Below, piece by piece: positions 1 to 5,765 of a DNA stretch of 8,311 nucleotides. The position numbers were made by a program, and so were the translations under genes. Location: positions 1 through 8,311 of the forward strand of contig UQQA01000113.1 of assembly GCA_900543105.1 (NCBI GenBank), written 5' to 3'. Numbering within the stretch: position 1 is the stretch's first letter; each line of letters begins with the position of its first letter. Below the pieces are notes generated by a model. That model searched no databases. It had not been told where the DNA came from and saw only the letters and a list, made by a program, of their open reading frames with translations. The DNA comes from an uncultured Ruminococcus sp. Its GTDB lineage: Bacteria > Bacillota > Clostridia > Oscillospirales > Ruminococcaceae.

Positions 1-75
1 TCTGACGAAAAATCTGACTGCGCATCTGAGGCACTATGGTTTTTAGATGCGACCTTGAAAAAGTTCAATTTTTAG
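1..75 (+). CDS. Possible C-terminal end of a plus-strand gene (partial)
   Basis: Frame 1 is open from the left edge to a TAG at 73-75 and reads SDEKSDCASEALWFLDATLKKFNF. The tail is amphipathic and protein-like, and the stop would overlap the TAA of the convergent regulator gene (72-74) by two bases. Only 24 codons are visible, so chance is a real alternative. The opposite strand is also open here in the frame of the regulator after its stop, but it has no ribosome site. No family can be assigned. Confidence 0.25.
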   Translation, partial: SDEKSDCASEALWFLDATLKKFNF

Positions 76-446
76 TCTATGTTTTTCTTTGTTAAATCGG
101 ATATAAAATCGTCCCAATAAGCAGTGCCTTCCGTTCCGTCGCGTTTGGCGCGGATAAGTCCCTTAATATCCTTGTTTTTGATTATGTAATGTGCAATGTC
201 ATAGCTAACACCGCCGTTGCTTTCAGCGTGAAGATCGAGCAGTGTTTCCATTTCGGTCTTACTCAGATTCAGAGCAGTGTACAGCCTGCCCAGTATCTCG
301 GGACGTGGGTTGCTTTTCTTGTCATTTTCGATAAGGCTTAAATAATAGGGAGAAACATTTATCATCTCCGCAAGACTGCGCAGGGTCAGCCTTCTGCTTT
401 TGCGCAAAAAGTATAAATATCTTCCAAACGTTCTCGGATCAGCCAT
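72..446 (-). CDS. Small XRE-family helix-turn-helix regulator
   Basis: This encodes a 124-residue DNA-binding protein, probably a repressor. Residues about 7-72 form an HTH_3/XRE domain: FGRYLYFLRKSRRLTLRSLA, then NVSPYYLSLIEND as turn and recognition helix, with the usual hydrophobic helix-4 segment ILGRLYTALNLS. The C-terminal part (YIIKNKDIKGLIRAKRD...WDDFISDL) resembles the short tail seen in many clostridial XRE regulators found near ImmA/IrrE-type peptidases or mobile elements; no such peptidase is visible here. I place the start at the ATG at 446, preceded by AGAGGG four bases upstream. A longer TTG start at 467 has no ribosome site. The promoter appears to be made partly of a repeat end, and a 6-bp inverted repeat covers the expected transcript start. 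The regulated target is unknown. Confidence 0.85.
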   Translation of the reverse strand: MADPRTFGRYLYFLRKSRRLTLRSLAEMINVSPYYLSLIENDKKSNPRPEILGRLYTALNLSKTEMETLLDLHAESNGGVSYDIAHYIIKNKDIKGLIRAKRDGTEGTAYWDDFISDLTKKNID

Positions 447-460
447 AATTCCCTCTGTGT

Positions 461-477
461 GCGGCAAAAAATGCCGC
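461..477. promoter_or_regulatory. Inverted repeat at the expected transcript start of the XRE gene
   Basis: GCGGCA (461-466) and TGCCGC (472-477) form a perfect 6-bp inverted repeat around five A bases. It lies just downstream of the candidate -10 box (485-490) and just upstream of the ribosome site (451-456) of the XRE gene. This is where an autoregulatory operator, or a short 5' leader hairpin, would be expected. Binding by the XRE protein is inference. Confidence 0.35.
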
Positions 478-484
478 TGATAAT

Positions 485-513
485 TTTATACTAAACACCA
501 TTTAAAATTTTAA
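485..513 (-). promoter_or_regulatory. Candidate sigma-A promoter of the XRE gene, partly within a repeat end
   Basis: On the minus strand, TTAAAA (508-513) and TATAAA (485-490) are separated by 17 bases and point at the XRE gene, with a start expected near 478. The -10 hexamer is formed by the TA end of repeat copy 1 plus flanking A/T bases, so the insertion may have created or replaced this promoter. The -35 match is only four of six. Confidence 0.35.
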
Positions 514-712
514 GAAAATCAAGCCGATGATCTTATAGCTGTTTAATACTAAACACCAATAAAACTATAGACAAAAAATCTGCGCAAAATCCATATATTA
601 GAGTTTTTGCTTGATTTTTTGTATAGTTTTTAATTGGTGTTTAGTATAATACCAAACAGCTTTATATGGGATTTCGGTGCAGATTTTTCCTGTATTTTAT
701 TGGTATTTAGTG
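489..712 (+). repeat. Palindromic MITE-like repeat, copy 1, split by copy 2
   Basis: The left part starts with CTAAACACCA after TA (489-490) and runs through TCAAGCCGA. The right part resumes near 661 with GGGATTTCGG, GCAGATTTTT and CTGTATTTTAT, and ends TGGTATTTAG at 710, followed by TG instead of TA. The two parts are collinear with the two halves of intact copy 5. Copy 2 (547-646) lies between them. About 24 extra bases flank copy 2 and contain an 8-bp inverted repeat, AGCTGTTT (537-544) and AAACAGCT (654-661). Nested insertion is the simplest reading. Two short deleted copies flanking copy 2 is the alternative, because ATACCAAACAGC resembles a terminal repeat. Confidence 0.8.
547..646 (-). 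repeat. Palindromic MITE-like repeat, copy 2, nested in copy 1
   Basis: This is a 100-bp unit including TA at both ends, with perfect 10-bp termini CTAAACACCA and TGGTGTTTAG. The whole unit is an imperfect palindrome: the left arm, with ACTATAGACAAAAAATC, matches the reverse complement of the right arm, with ACTATACAAAAAATC, out to about 45 bases. The loop is AT-rich (ATATATTAG). It belongs to the same subfamily as copy 3 and lies opposite to copies 1 and 5. It carries no coding capacity. The TA ends and short termini would fit a non-autonomous IS630/Tc1-mariner-type element; that class assignment is inference. Confidence 0.85.
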
Positions 713-809
713 TTATATTCCTATTTATGATAGCTTATGACCCGATCTGTTTCAATATCGCCCCGACAAACGCACTCTTTTTTGGAACGAAATGCTCTTG
801 GGGGAATAA
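713..809. other. Non-coding spacer between repeat copies
   Basis: This stretch lies between copies 1 and 3. I see no gene with a ribosome site, no convincing promoter and no terminator in it. A 63-codon open frame that crosses it (634-825) starts within a repeat and has no Shine-Dalgarno sequence. Confidence 0.5.
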
Positions 810-909
810 TACTAAATACCAATAAAAGTATAGACAAAAAATCCGCACAAAATCCTTATATCAGAGCTTTTGTTTGATTTTTTGTATAGTTTTTAATTGG
901 TGTTTGGTA
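810..909 (-). repeat. Palindromic MITE-like repeat, copy 3
   Basis: This is 100 bp with TA at each end, and its termini CTAAATACCA and TGGTGTTTGG differ slightly from the other copies. It aligns with copy 2 without gaps. At the inner stem, copy 2 has GCAAAA paired with TTTTGC, whereas copy 3 has ACAAAA paired with TTTTGT, so a G-C pair has become A-T by changes in both arms. Both terminal changes would still pair as G-U in plus-strand RNA. Confidence 0.85.
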
Positions 910-960
910 TAAGAAGAATAATTCACTCGTTGAAATACCGTGAATCCAGGGAAACTCTCC

Positions 961-989
961 TTGTAAATTGCAAACGGTTATGATATAAT
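961..989 (+). promoter_or_regulatory. Sigma-A promoter of the cysteine-rich protein gene
   Basis: TTGTAA (961-966), a 17-base spacer and a perfect TATAAT (984-989) preceded by an extended -10 TGA (981-983). Transcription would start near 996, about 26 bases before the ATG at 1022. The promoter lies 50 bases beyond repeat copy 3 and does not use repeat sequence. Confidence 0.75.
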
Positions 990-1021
990 GAGGTAGACCA
1001 AGAGGGGAGTGGAAAAAGTAT

Positions 1022-1918
1022 ATGAACGGCACAGCATACTACCACCTGCCGGGATTGTTTGAGTTTTATGAGCTTTACAGCGTTTTTCTGCCGCTTTGCC
1101 GCGAGCATAGGGAGTATTTTTATGAATGGTGCGAAATAGGCTCTGTCTACGGTGCTCCTGCGGACTGTATATGGGGCGGCGGACGTGTCGGCTTTGGTGA
1201 GCATGACCCTCGCGAAGTTCTGGCGCTGATGAAAGAATACGGTATCTCCGCTCGGCTGACGTTCAGCAATTCGCTCCTGCGTGAAGAACACCTCGCCGAC
1301 AGAAAATGCAACGCCCTGTGCGAAATGTTTGAAAACAGCGAACCCAAAAGCGGCGTGATAATCTGCTCGGAACTGCTCCTGAACTACCTCAAAGCGAATT
1401 ATCCAAGGCTGTATTTCGTTTCCTCCACCACAAAGGTGCTGACGGATCTTCAGCAGCTTTTTGACGAAGCCGCGCGTGAGGATTTTCGGTATGTCGTCCC
1501 CGATTTTCGCCTGAATAAAGCTTTCGATAAGCTGAATGAACTGCCCGAAGCAATGAAAAATAAGATAGAATTCCTCTGCAATGAGTGCTGCTGGGTCGGC
1601 TGTAAGGACAGAAAGCTATGCTATGAAAATGTCAGCCGAAAAAACCTCGGCGAAAGCTGTCCAGACCATATCTGCAAAGCGCCAGATTCCGCCAATGGCT
1701 ATCTTTTCTCAAAGGCAATGGAAAATCCAAGCTTCATCGGCATAAACGATATCAGAAACATCTATCTCCCGAACGGCTTCTCCAATTTCAAAATAGAGGG
1801 CAGAGGACTTGGCAGTGCGCTGATACTGGAATTTCTGCTTTACTATATGACAAAACCTGAGTATTGGCTCCGTGTAAGGGAAAAAATATATCTCGACAGT
1901 ACGCTCGATCTTTTTTGA
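1022..1918 (+). CDS. Conserved cysteine-rich protein, weakly U32-like
   Basis: The product is a soluble 298-residue protein with no signal peptide or membrane segment. Recognisable segments are VYGAPADCIWGGGR (about 43-55), RLTFSNSLL (78-86), GVIICSELLLNYL (111-123), YVVPDFRLNK (157-166), and a dense cysteine cluster: C186, C189, C190, C194, C200, C213 and C218. The alternating strand and helix pattern, with an LTFSNSLL-like strand and a late four-cysteine region, recalls the TIM-barrel U32 peptidase/UbiU-UbiV group, whose members bind a 4Fe-4S cluster. The match is too loose to call a function. The ATG at 1022 follows GGGGAG with a long 12-base gap. The gene is monocistronic, with its own promoter and a strong terminator. 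A metal or Fe-S site is inference. Confidence 0.85.
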   Translation: MNGTAYYHLPGLFEFYELYSVFLPLCREHREYFYEWCEIGSVYGAPADCIWGGGRVGFGEHDPREVLALMKEYGISARLTFSNSLLREEHLADRKCNALCEMFENSEPKSGVIICSELLLNYLKANYPRLYFVSSTTKVLTDLQQLFDEAAREDFRYVVPDFRLNKAFDKLNELPEAMKNKIEFLCNECCWVGCKDRKLCYENVSRKNLGESCPDHICKAPDSANGYLFSKAMENPSFIGINDIRNIYLPNGFSNFKIEGRGLGSALILEFLLYYMTKPEYWLRVREKIYLDSTLDLF

Positions 1919-1942
1919 GAATAACGATACAAAACGGCATAT

Positions 1943-1989
1943 AAAAAACCGACCTGTTTTCATTTCATCGAAAACAGGTCGGTTTTTTT
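1943..1989. terminator. Strong bidirectional intrinsic terminator
   Basis: A perfect 19-bp stem (1943-1961 with 1970-1988; core ACCGACCTGTTTTC) closes an 8-base loop, ATTTCATC. It is followed by T bases on the plus strand, and the A run at 1943-1948 reads as a T run on the minus strand. It ends the gene at 1022-1918 and can also stop minus-strand transcription coming from the CPBP gene. Confidence 0.93.
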
Positions 1990-2012
1990 CTGTATTTAAT
2001 TGGTGTTTAGTA
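1983..2012 (+). repeat. Partial copy 4 of the palindromic repeat (right end only)
   Basis: After the terminator T run the sequence continues CTGTATTTAAT and TGGTGTTTAG (2001-2010), then TA. This matches the last ~30 bases of copy 5, including its T run. No left half is visible. The T tract is therefore shared by the terminator and the repeat remnant. Confidence 0.7.
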
Positions 2013-2021
2013 TTAGTCATT

Positions 2022-2037
2022 CCGCAACAATATGCGG
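2022..2037. other. Small GC hairpin
   Basis: CCGCA (2022-2026) and TGCGG (2033-2037) pair around a six-base loop. There is no T run on either strand, so it is not a convincing terminator. It lies between the repeat remnant and the heptad repeats. Confidence 0.25.
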
Positions 2038-2046
2038 CGCAAAAAT

Positions 2047-2088
2047 AATTACTCATTACGAATTACGAATTACGAATTACGCATTAGA
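2047..2088 (-). repeat. Tandem heptanucleotide repeat at the end of the CPBP gene
   Basis: Six consecutive 7-base units read on the plus strand: AATTACT, CATTACG, AATTACG three times, and CATTAGA. The stop codon of the CPBP gene (2084-2086) is the TTA of the last unit. Three related units occur at 5745-5765, again around a stop codon. Confidence 0.85.
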
Positions 2089-3079
2089 TCGCCGCTTCCA
2101 CCGACCCAACAATATCGTATATATAAAGTCCCGTTACAGCAAGCACCCAGAACGAGGTCAGTATTATCGGCAGTGTGCGCTTTTTGTGATACTCAGTGTA
2201 TGGCGGGAGCTTTGCTTTTTCACCGCTTCTTTTATAAAGCCATATCCCGAGGATCCCGAGCAGTATCTCGACCGCATAGACCGCAAAAAATGATATGTTC
2301 CCGATCTCTTCACCAAGCAGACCGATAACATCGCTCACGCTCATCATTCCGTTTATCGCAATGTGGCATACGATCGAGGGTATCAGTGAGTCCGTTTTTA
2401 CCGTTATATACCCGAAATATAACCCTATCACCGTCGCCATAACGAACTGATACGGATTTCCGTGCATAAGTCCGAACATCACTGCCGAGAAAATTATCCC
2501 GAACCGTGCGCTCACCCTTGAAGTCTGTTTCAGCACAACTCCTCGGAAGAACATTTCCTCCGCTATCGGTGCGGCAATGACCGATGATATAACATCTGTC
2601 AGAACAGTTGCGGCATCGTTTTTCGTTTCGTAATCGAACGAAGTAACTTCGTATCCCGTGCTGTAAAGAATGAAGTCAACACCGTACTCAAGAGCTATTC
2701 CCACGGCATGGAACGCAAACGCCGTAAGTATGCATCGTCCCAACATTCCGACCGTTATGTTCCGCGTGCTGAACATCGCCCTGCTGTCAACTCTGTTCAC
2801 GGCATTGAAGGCGAAGAACATTATCACCGACCCGATAACGGGCGCAAAGTACATCGCAAGCTCTTCCGCCCAGCCGACTATCTCCAGTCCCGTTTCGGGA
2901 TTCGTTTCCTCGGTGATGAACGGCGTGAGCAGAACCGTGAGCAGAAAATAAATCACATAAAGCAGTACATACTGCAAAACCATCGCACCGCCGACCTTGT
3001 TGTAAAGCCTGCGCAGCTTTTTGCGCTCCGCACGGTCGGGGGCGATATCTCTGTCAAGAATTACGTCATTTTCCGTCAT
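2084..3079 (-). CDS. CPBP-family intramembrane glutamic protease
   Basis: This 331-residue polytopic membrane protein has the three CPBP (Abi/Rce1-like) motifs: EEMFFR with E174, E175 and R179; FGLMH with F202 and H206; and HIAIN with H239 and N243. These residues form the glutamate/histidine active site buried in the membrane. A hydrophilic charged N-terminus (about 1-30) precedes several hydrophobic segments, near 33-53, 75-93, 110-128, 160-172, 195-225, 232-248, 262-282 and 303-322. Known relatives cut prenylated or peptide substrates or protect against bacteriocins; the substrate here is unknown. The ATG at 3079 lies one base after the lexA stop, with GAGG in the lexA 3' end, so it is last in the murC-lexA operon. 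The stop codon sits within a heptad repeat. Confidence 0.92.
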   Translation of the reverse strand: MTENDVILDRDIAPDRAERKKLRRLYNKVGGAMVLQYVLLYVIYFLLTVLLTPFITEETNPETGLEIVGWAEELAMYFAPVIGSVIMFFAFNAVNRVDSRAMFSTRNITVGMLGRCILTAFAFHAVGIALEYGVDFILYSTGYEVTSFDYETKNDAATVLTDVISSVIAAPIAEEMFFRGVVLKQTSRVSARFGIIFSAVMFGLMHGNPYQFVMATVIGLYFGYITVKTDSLIPSIVCHIAINGMMSVSDVIGLLGEEIGNISFFAVYAVEILLGILGIWLYKRSGEKAKLPPYTEYHKKRTLPIILTSFWVLAVTGLYIYDIVGSVEAAI

Positions 3080-3080
3080 T

Positions 3081-3659
3081 TTATAAGTACCTCATTACGG
3101 CAACAACCCTGCCGATGATCTCGCAGTTATCAACGATGATAGGATCCATAGTGTCGTTCTCGGGCTGTAAACGATAGTGTCCGTTCTCCTTGTAAAAGGT
3201 CTTGACCGTCGCCTCCTCGCCGTTGACAAGAGCCGCAACGATCTCGCCGTTGTGTGCGGACGAGCATTTCTCAACTACAACGATATCACCGTTGAGAATT
3301 GCGGCGTTTATCATGCTTTCGCCCCTTACTTTGAGTGCGAAAAGCTCACCGCTGTAGCTTTTTTCCTCATGGAAGTTGATATATTCGGTGATATCCTGAA
3401 CCGCCGTGATGGGCTGACCTGCCGTTATAGTTCCGACAAGAGGTATCTTTGAAGCGCTTCTGCCTGCAAGCTTTATCGCTCTGTTGCAGCCGTCCACCTT
3501 TTCAAGATAACCCTCCGCAACGAGCGTGTTCACATATCTCGCTGCCGTCGATGTCGAGCGGATATCAAGAGCAGCGCAGATTTCCCTTATTGACGGAGCG
3601 ATGCCGTTTTCGACCCTCTCCTTGACAAAATCAAAAACTCTTTTTTCCTTATCGTTCAT
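3081..3659 (-). CDS. lexA: LexA, SOS response repressor/autoprotease
   Basis: The 192-residue product has the normal LexA length. Residues 1-65 form the winged helix DNA-binding domain (PSIREICAALDIRSTSTAARYVNTL). The S24 autoprotease domain follows, with the scissile Ala80-Gly81 bond in TITAGQP, catalytic Ser115 in VRGESM and catalytic Lys153 in EATVKTF. All residues needed for RecA-stimulated self-cleavage are present, so the protein should be functional. The ATG at 3659 is one base past the murC stop, and its AAGGAG lies within the last murC codons, which implies coupled translation. Many Firmicutes instead have lexA as a stand-alone gene or next to a division inhibitor. I see no clear LexA box directly upstream of this operon. 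Confidence 0.97.
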   Translation of the reverse strand: MNDKEKRVFDFVKERVENGIAPSIREICAALDIRSTSTAARYVNTLVAEGYLEKVDGCNRAIKLAGRSASKIPLVGTITAGQPITAVQDITEYINFHEEKSYSGELFALKVRGESMINAAILNGDIVVVEKCSSAHNGEIVAALVNGEEATVKTFYKENGHYRLQPENDTMDPIIVDNCEIIGRVVAVMRYL

Positions 3660-3660
3660 T

Positions 3661-5070
3661 TTACTGCTCCTTTTCTTCCAACTTTTTCAGTATCAGACGT
3701 GCAAGCTTGTTTACGTCGCCGCAGCCGAGTGTCACAACGAGGTCTCCCGTATGCGCATTTTCCGCAACGTATTCGGCGCAAAGCTCAAAGTTTTTATCGT
3801 GTTCTTCTTCATCGAACCACTTTGCGCCGTCTATTTTTTCGCCGAGCGCACTCGTGTGTATGCCGTAGGTGTTCTTTTCGCGCGAACCCATTATCGAGGT
3901 AAGCACTACCTTGTCGGCAATGGAAAGCGCCTTTGCAAAATCGTCCGTGAGCATTGCCGTGCGTGAGAATGTGAACGGCTGATGCACCGCCCATACTCGC
4001 TTGTAGCCAAGTCCCTTTGCGGCTTTGAGCGTGACAGCGATTTCAGCAGGGTGATGACCGTAATCATCGACAACTGTAACTCCTCCGACCTCGCCGTACT
4101 TCTCAAAACGTCTCTGCGAGCCGTGGAAATCGGAAAGTCCGATGCGAACGTCCTCCGCCGTTGCCCCCTCGTATATTGAAGCCGCAGCAGCCGCAACTGC
4201 GTTGAGAACATTGTGTTCACCCGGAACGTGAATGATTATTTCACCGAGCTTTTCGCCCTTGTGCATAAGGTCGAATGCCGTTTCAAGTCCGCTTATGTGA
4301 CGGATATTTTCGGGGTAGTAATCGCAGCTTTTGTCCTTGCCGAAAGTAATTATCTCGCACTTGTTTTCAAGACCGCTGACAGCTTTCACAGAGTTTTCAT
4401 CACTGCCGTTGACTATAACAGCGCGCGAAGTCTGCTCCGCAAATGTGCGGAACGACTTTATCACGTTTTCAAGATTGCCGAAATAGTCAAGGTGATCGGC
4501 GTCAACGTTGAGGATAACGCTCACATCGGACGAAAGCTTCAGAAAATGATCCATAAACTCGCAGGCTTCGCAAACCATAATGTCGGACTTTCCTGCAATG
4601 CCGCTTCCGTGTATCAAGGGCAGCTTTCCGCCGATAACAGCGGTGATGTCGATGCCCTTTTTCTTCAATATCTGTGTTACCATCGAGCTTGTGGTCGTCT
4701 TGCCGTGCGTGCCGCTCACGCAGACAGTGTTCCCGAACTGCGCAGTGATGATAGCAAGCAGGTCGCTCCGTTCAAGTACGGGAACACCGCTCGCCTTTGC
4801 GGCAATAAGCTCGGGATTATCAGCCATTATCGCCGCCGTGTGAACGATGAGGTCAGCACCCTCGATATTCTCAGCCCTCTGACCGAGAAAAACGGGGATA
4901 CCCATAGCTCTTACAGCCGCAAGCGTATCGGTTTCGTTGTTATCCGAGCCGCTAAGATAATAACCCTTTGAATGAAGTATCTGCGCCAACGGGTACATTC
5001 CCGACCCGCCGATGCCGATAAAATGTATATGCTTCTTTCCGTCAAGGACGGACTTATCGTATTTTTCCAA
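3661..5070 (-). CDS. murC: MurC, UDP-N-acetylmuramate--L-alanine ligase
   Basis: This cytoplasmic ATP-dependent ligase adds L-alanine to UDP-MurNAc, the first step of the peptidoglycan stem peptide. The 469-residue product shows the N-terminal Rossmann motif IHFIGIGGSGM (residues 15-25), the Mur-ligase P-loop SGTHGKTTTSS (119-129), CEACEFMDHF (167-176), NVDADHLDYF (188-197), and the C-terminal DDYGHHPAEI and VHQPFTFSRT segments. The length is normal. I choose the TTG at 5070 because a textbook AAAAGGAG (5078-5085) lies seven bases upstream. A longer frame opens at another TTG (5115) without a ribosome site and would add 15 residues not needed by the fold. It is the first gene of murC-lexA-CPBP. 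A TATAAT-like box lies upstream near 5099-5104, but no good -35 accompanies it. Confidence 0.97.
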   Translation of the reverse strand: MEKYDKSVLDGKKHIHFIGIGGSGMYPLAQILHSKGYYLSGSDNNETDTLAAVRAMGIPVFLGQRAENIEGADLIVHTAAIMADNPELIAAKASGVPVLERSDLLAIITAQFGNTVCVSGTHGKTTTSSMVTQILKKKGIDITAVIGGKLPLIHGSGIAGKSDIMVCEACEFMDHFLKLSSDVSVILNVDADHLDYFGNLENVIKSFRTFAEQTSRAVIVNGSDENSVKAVSGLENKCEIITFGKDKSCDYYPENIRHISGLETAFDLMHKGEKLGEIIIHVPGEHNVLNAVAAAAASIYEGATAEDVRIGLSDFHGSQRRFEKYGEVGGVTVVDDYGHHPAEIAVTLKAAKGLGYKRVWAVHQPFTFSRTAMLTDDFAKALSIADKVVLTSIMGSREKNTYGIHTSALGEKIDGAKWFDEEEHDKNFELCAEYVAENAHTGDLVVTLGCGDVNKLARLILKKLEEKEQ

Positions 5071-5077
5071 AGCTTTT

Positions 5078-5085
5078 CTCCTTTT
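5078..5085 (-). promoter_or_regulatory. Ribosome binding site that sets the TTG start of murC
   Basis: The minus strand reads AAAAGGAG, then seven bases, then TTG GAA AAA TAC. No ATG or GTG lies in frame at a usable distance, so initiation at TTG is the best reading. It would give a lower translation rate than ATG. Confidence 0.8.
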
Positions 5086-5135
5086 GTCTGATGTGAAATT
5101 ATATTGGGCAGTCAAATTCGTCGGAGTTTATTGAT

Positions 5136-5648
5136 TCAATTTTCTGCCGTTATTCTCAACAAGTATAATTGACGCAGCCACTCAGGCTGTTCTTCAATTG
5201 TGTCTTGTATTTTCCTGAGTGTTGCTTTTCCGATCCTCCTATCAAATACTGCAAACATTCTGACAATGGGATTTTCTGAAAATACACTCTTTTGTATATT
5301 TTGATTGCGGTACATCTCTAAAGCCTCACAAAATTCTTCATCGGTGTATTCCGTGCGCCTATCAATAGGATATTTATCCAATAATGTCCAAAATTCTGCC
5401 CAATACTCACTGCTGCCGCTCGGAACTGGGTTTGTTGTATAGCCGCTGTCAATGAAATAAGTATTTACCGTTTCCCAAGAGAATCGCTTCACTTGTATAT
5501 TATCTATACACACTTCAAAAATATGGCATCCGTCCATACCAACATAAGCAGTGCATCCATACCTGATCCTGCCCCGCAATGATTCGGCGAGCATTTCATG
5601 TTCAAGATATTTTCTCATACCGCTCCATGAACCAAGAATTTTTTTCAT
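5136..5648 (-). CDS. SF0329 family protein
   Basis: The product has 170 residues and no signal peptide or membrane segment. The N-terminus (WSGMRKYLEHEMLAESLRGRIRYGCTAY, about 8-35), the central VKRFSWETVNTYF (about 58-70) and the C-terminal DRRIGKATL match my memory of the SF0329 family, small proteins of unknown biochemical role that are scattered in Firmicutes and often in accessory contexts. The ATG at 5648 follows GGGGAG at six bases; a GTG at 5672 would add eight residues and has no ribosome site. The gene lies 65 bases upstream of the murC start on the same strand and may feed transcription into it. It looks more AT-rich than murC, which fits recent acquisition, though I did not compute this. 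No function is assigned. Confidence 0.8.
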   Translation of the reverse strand: MKKILGSWSGMRKYLEHEMLAESLRGRIRYGCTAYVGMDGCHIFEVCIDNIQVKRFSWETVNTYFIDSGYTTNPVPSGSSEYWAEFWTLLDKYPIDRRTEYTDEEFCEALEMYRNQNIQKSVFSENPIVRMFAVFDRRIGKATLRKIQDTIEEQPEWLRQLYLLRITAEN

Positions 5649-5744
5649 GTATTTCTCCCCATTAAATCCCACTTTATCGCGTAAAACAATAACTGCTTGT
5701 CATTGTTTTTTCATTGTGCACTCACCGGATATTGCGATCTGCAG

Positions 5745-5765
5745 AATTACGCATTACGAATTATT
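5745..5765 (-). repeat. Heptanucleotide repeat at the end of the LURP-one-like gene
   Basis: Three 7-base units, AATTACG, CATTACG and AATTATT, belong to the same family as the array at 2047-2088. The gene's stop codon (5754-5756) is the TTA of the CATTACG unit, in the same register as at the CPBP gene. Confidence 0.65.

Noticed and set aside
1..71. Minus-strand start of another gene downstream of the XRE regulator
   Set aside because: A TTG-initiated frame is open to the edge, but it has no ribosome site and is simply the regulator's frame continued past its stop.
634..825. 63-codon plus-strand open frame rich in hydrophobic residues
   Set aside because: It begins inside repeat copy 2, much of it is repeat sequence, and there is no ribosome site. 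The hydrophobic look comes from AT-rich DNA.
489..909. CRISPR array
   Set aside because: The repeats are ~100 bp palindromes in both orientations, nested and unevenly spaced, with no short regular direct repeats or unique spacers and no cas genes.
2708..3118. 136-codon plus-strand open frame
   Set aside because: It is antisense to the CPBP protease and the end of lexA, with no ribosome site and a basic composition typical of shadows.
4213..4971. 252-codon plus-strand open frame
   Set aside because: It lies wholly antisense to murC, whose motifs and length are complete; it is a shadow of codon bias.
5649..5753. Promoter for the SF0329 gene
   Set aside because: An ATGACA and a GATAAA-like box can be found, but their spacing and match are too poor to annotate.
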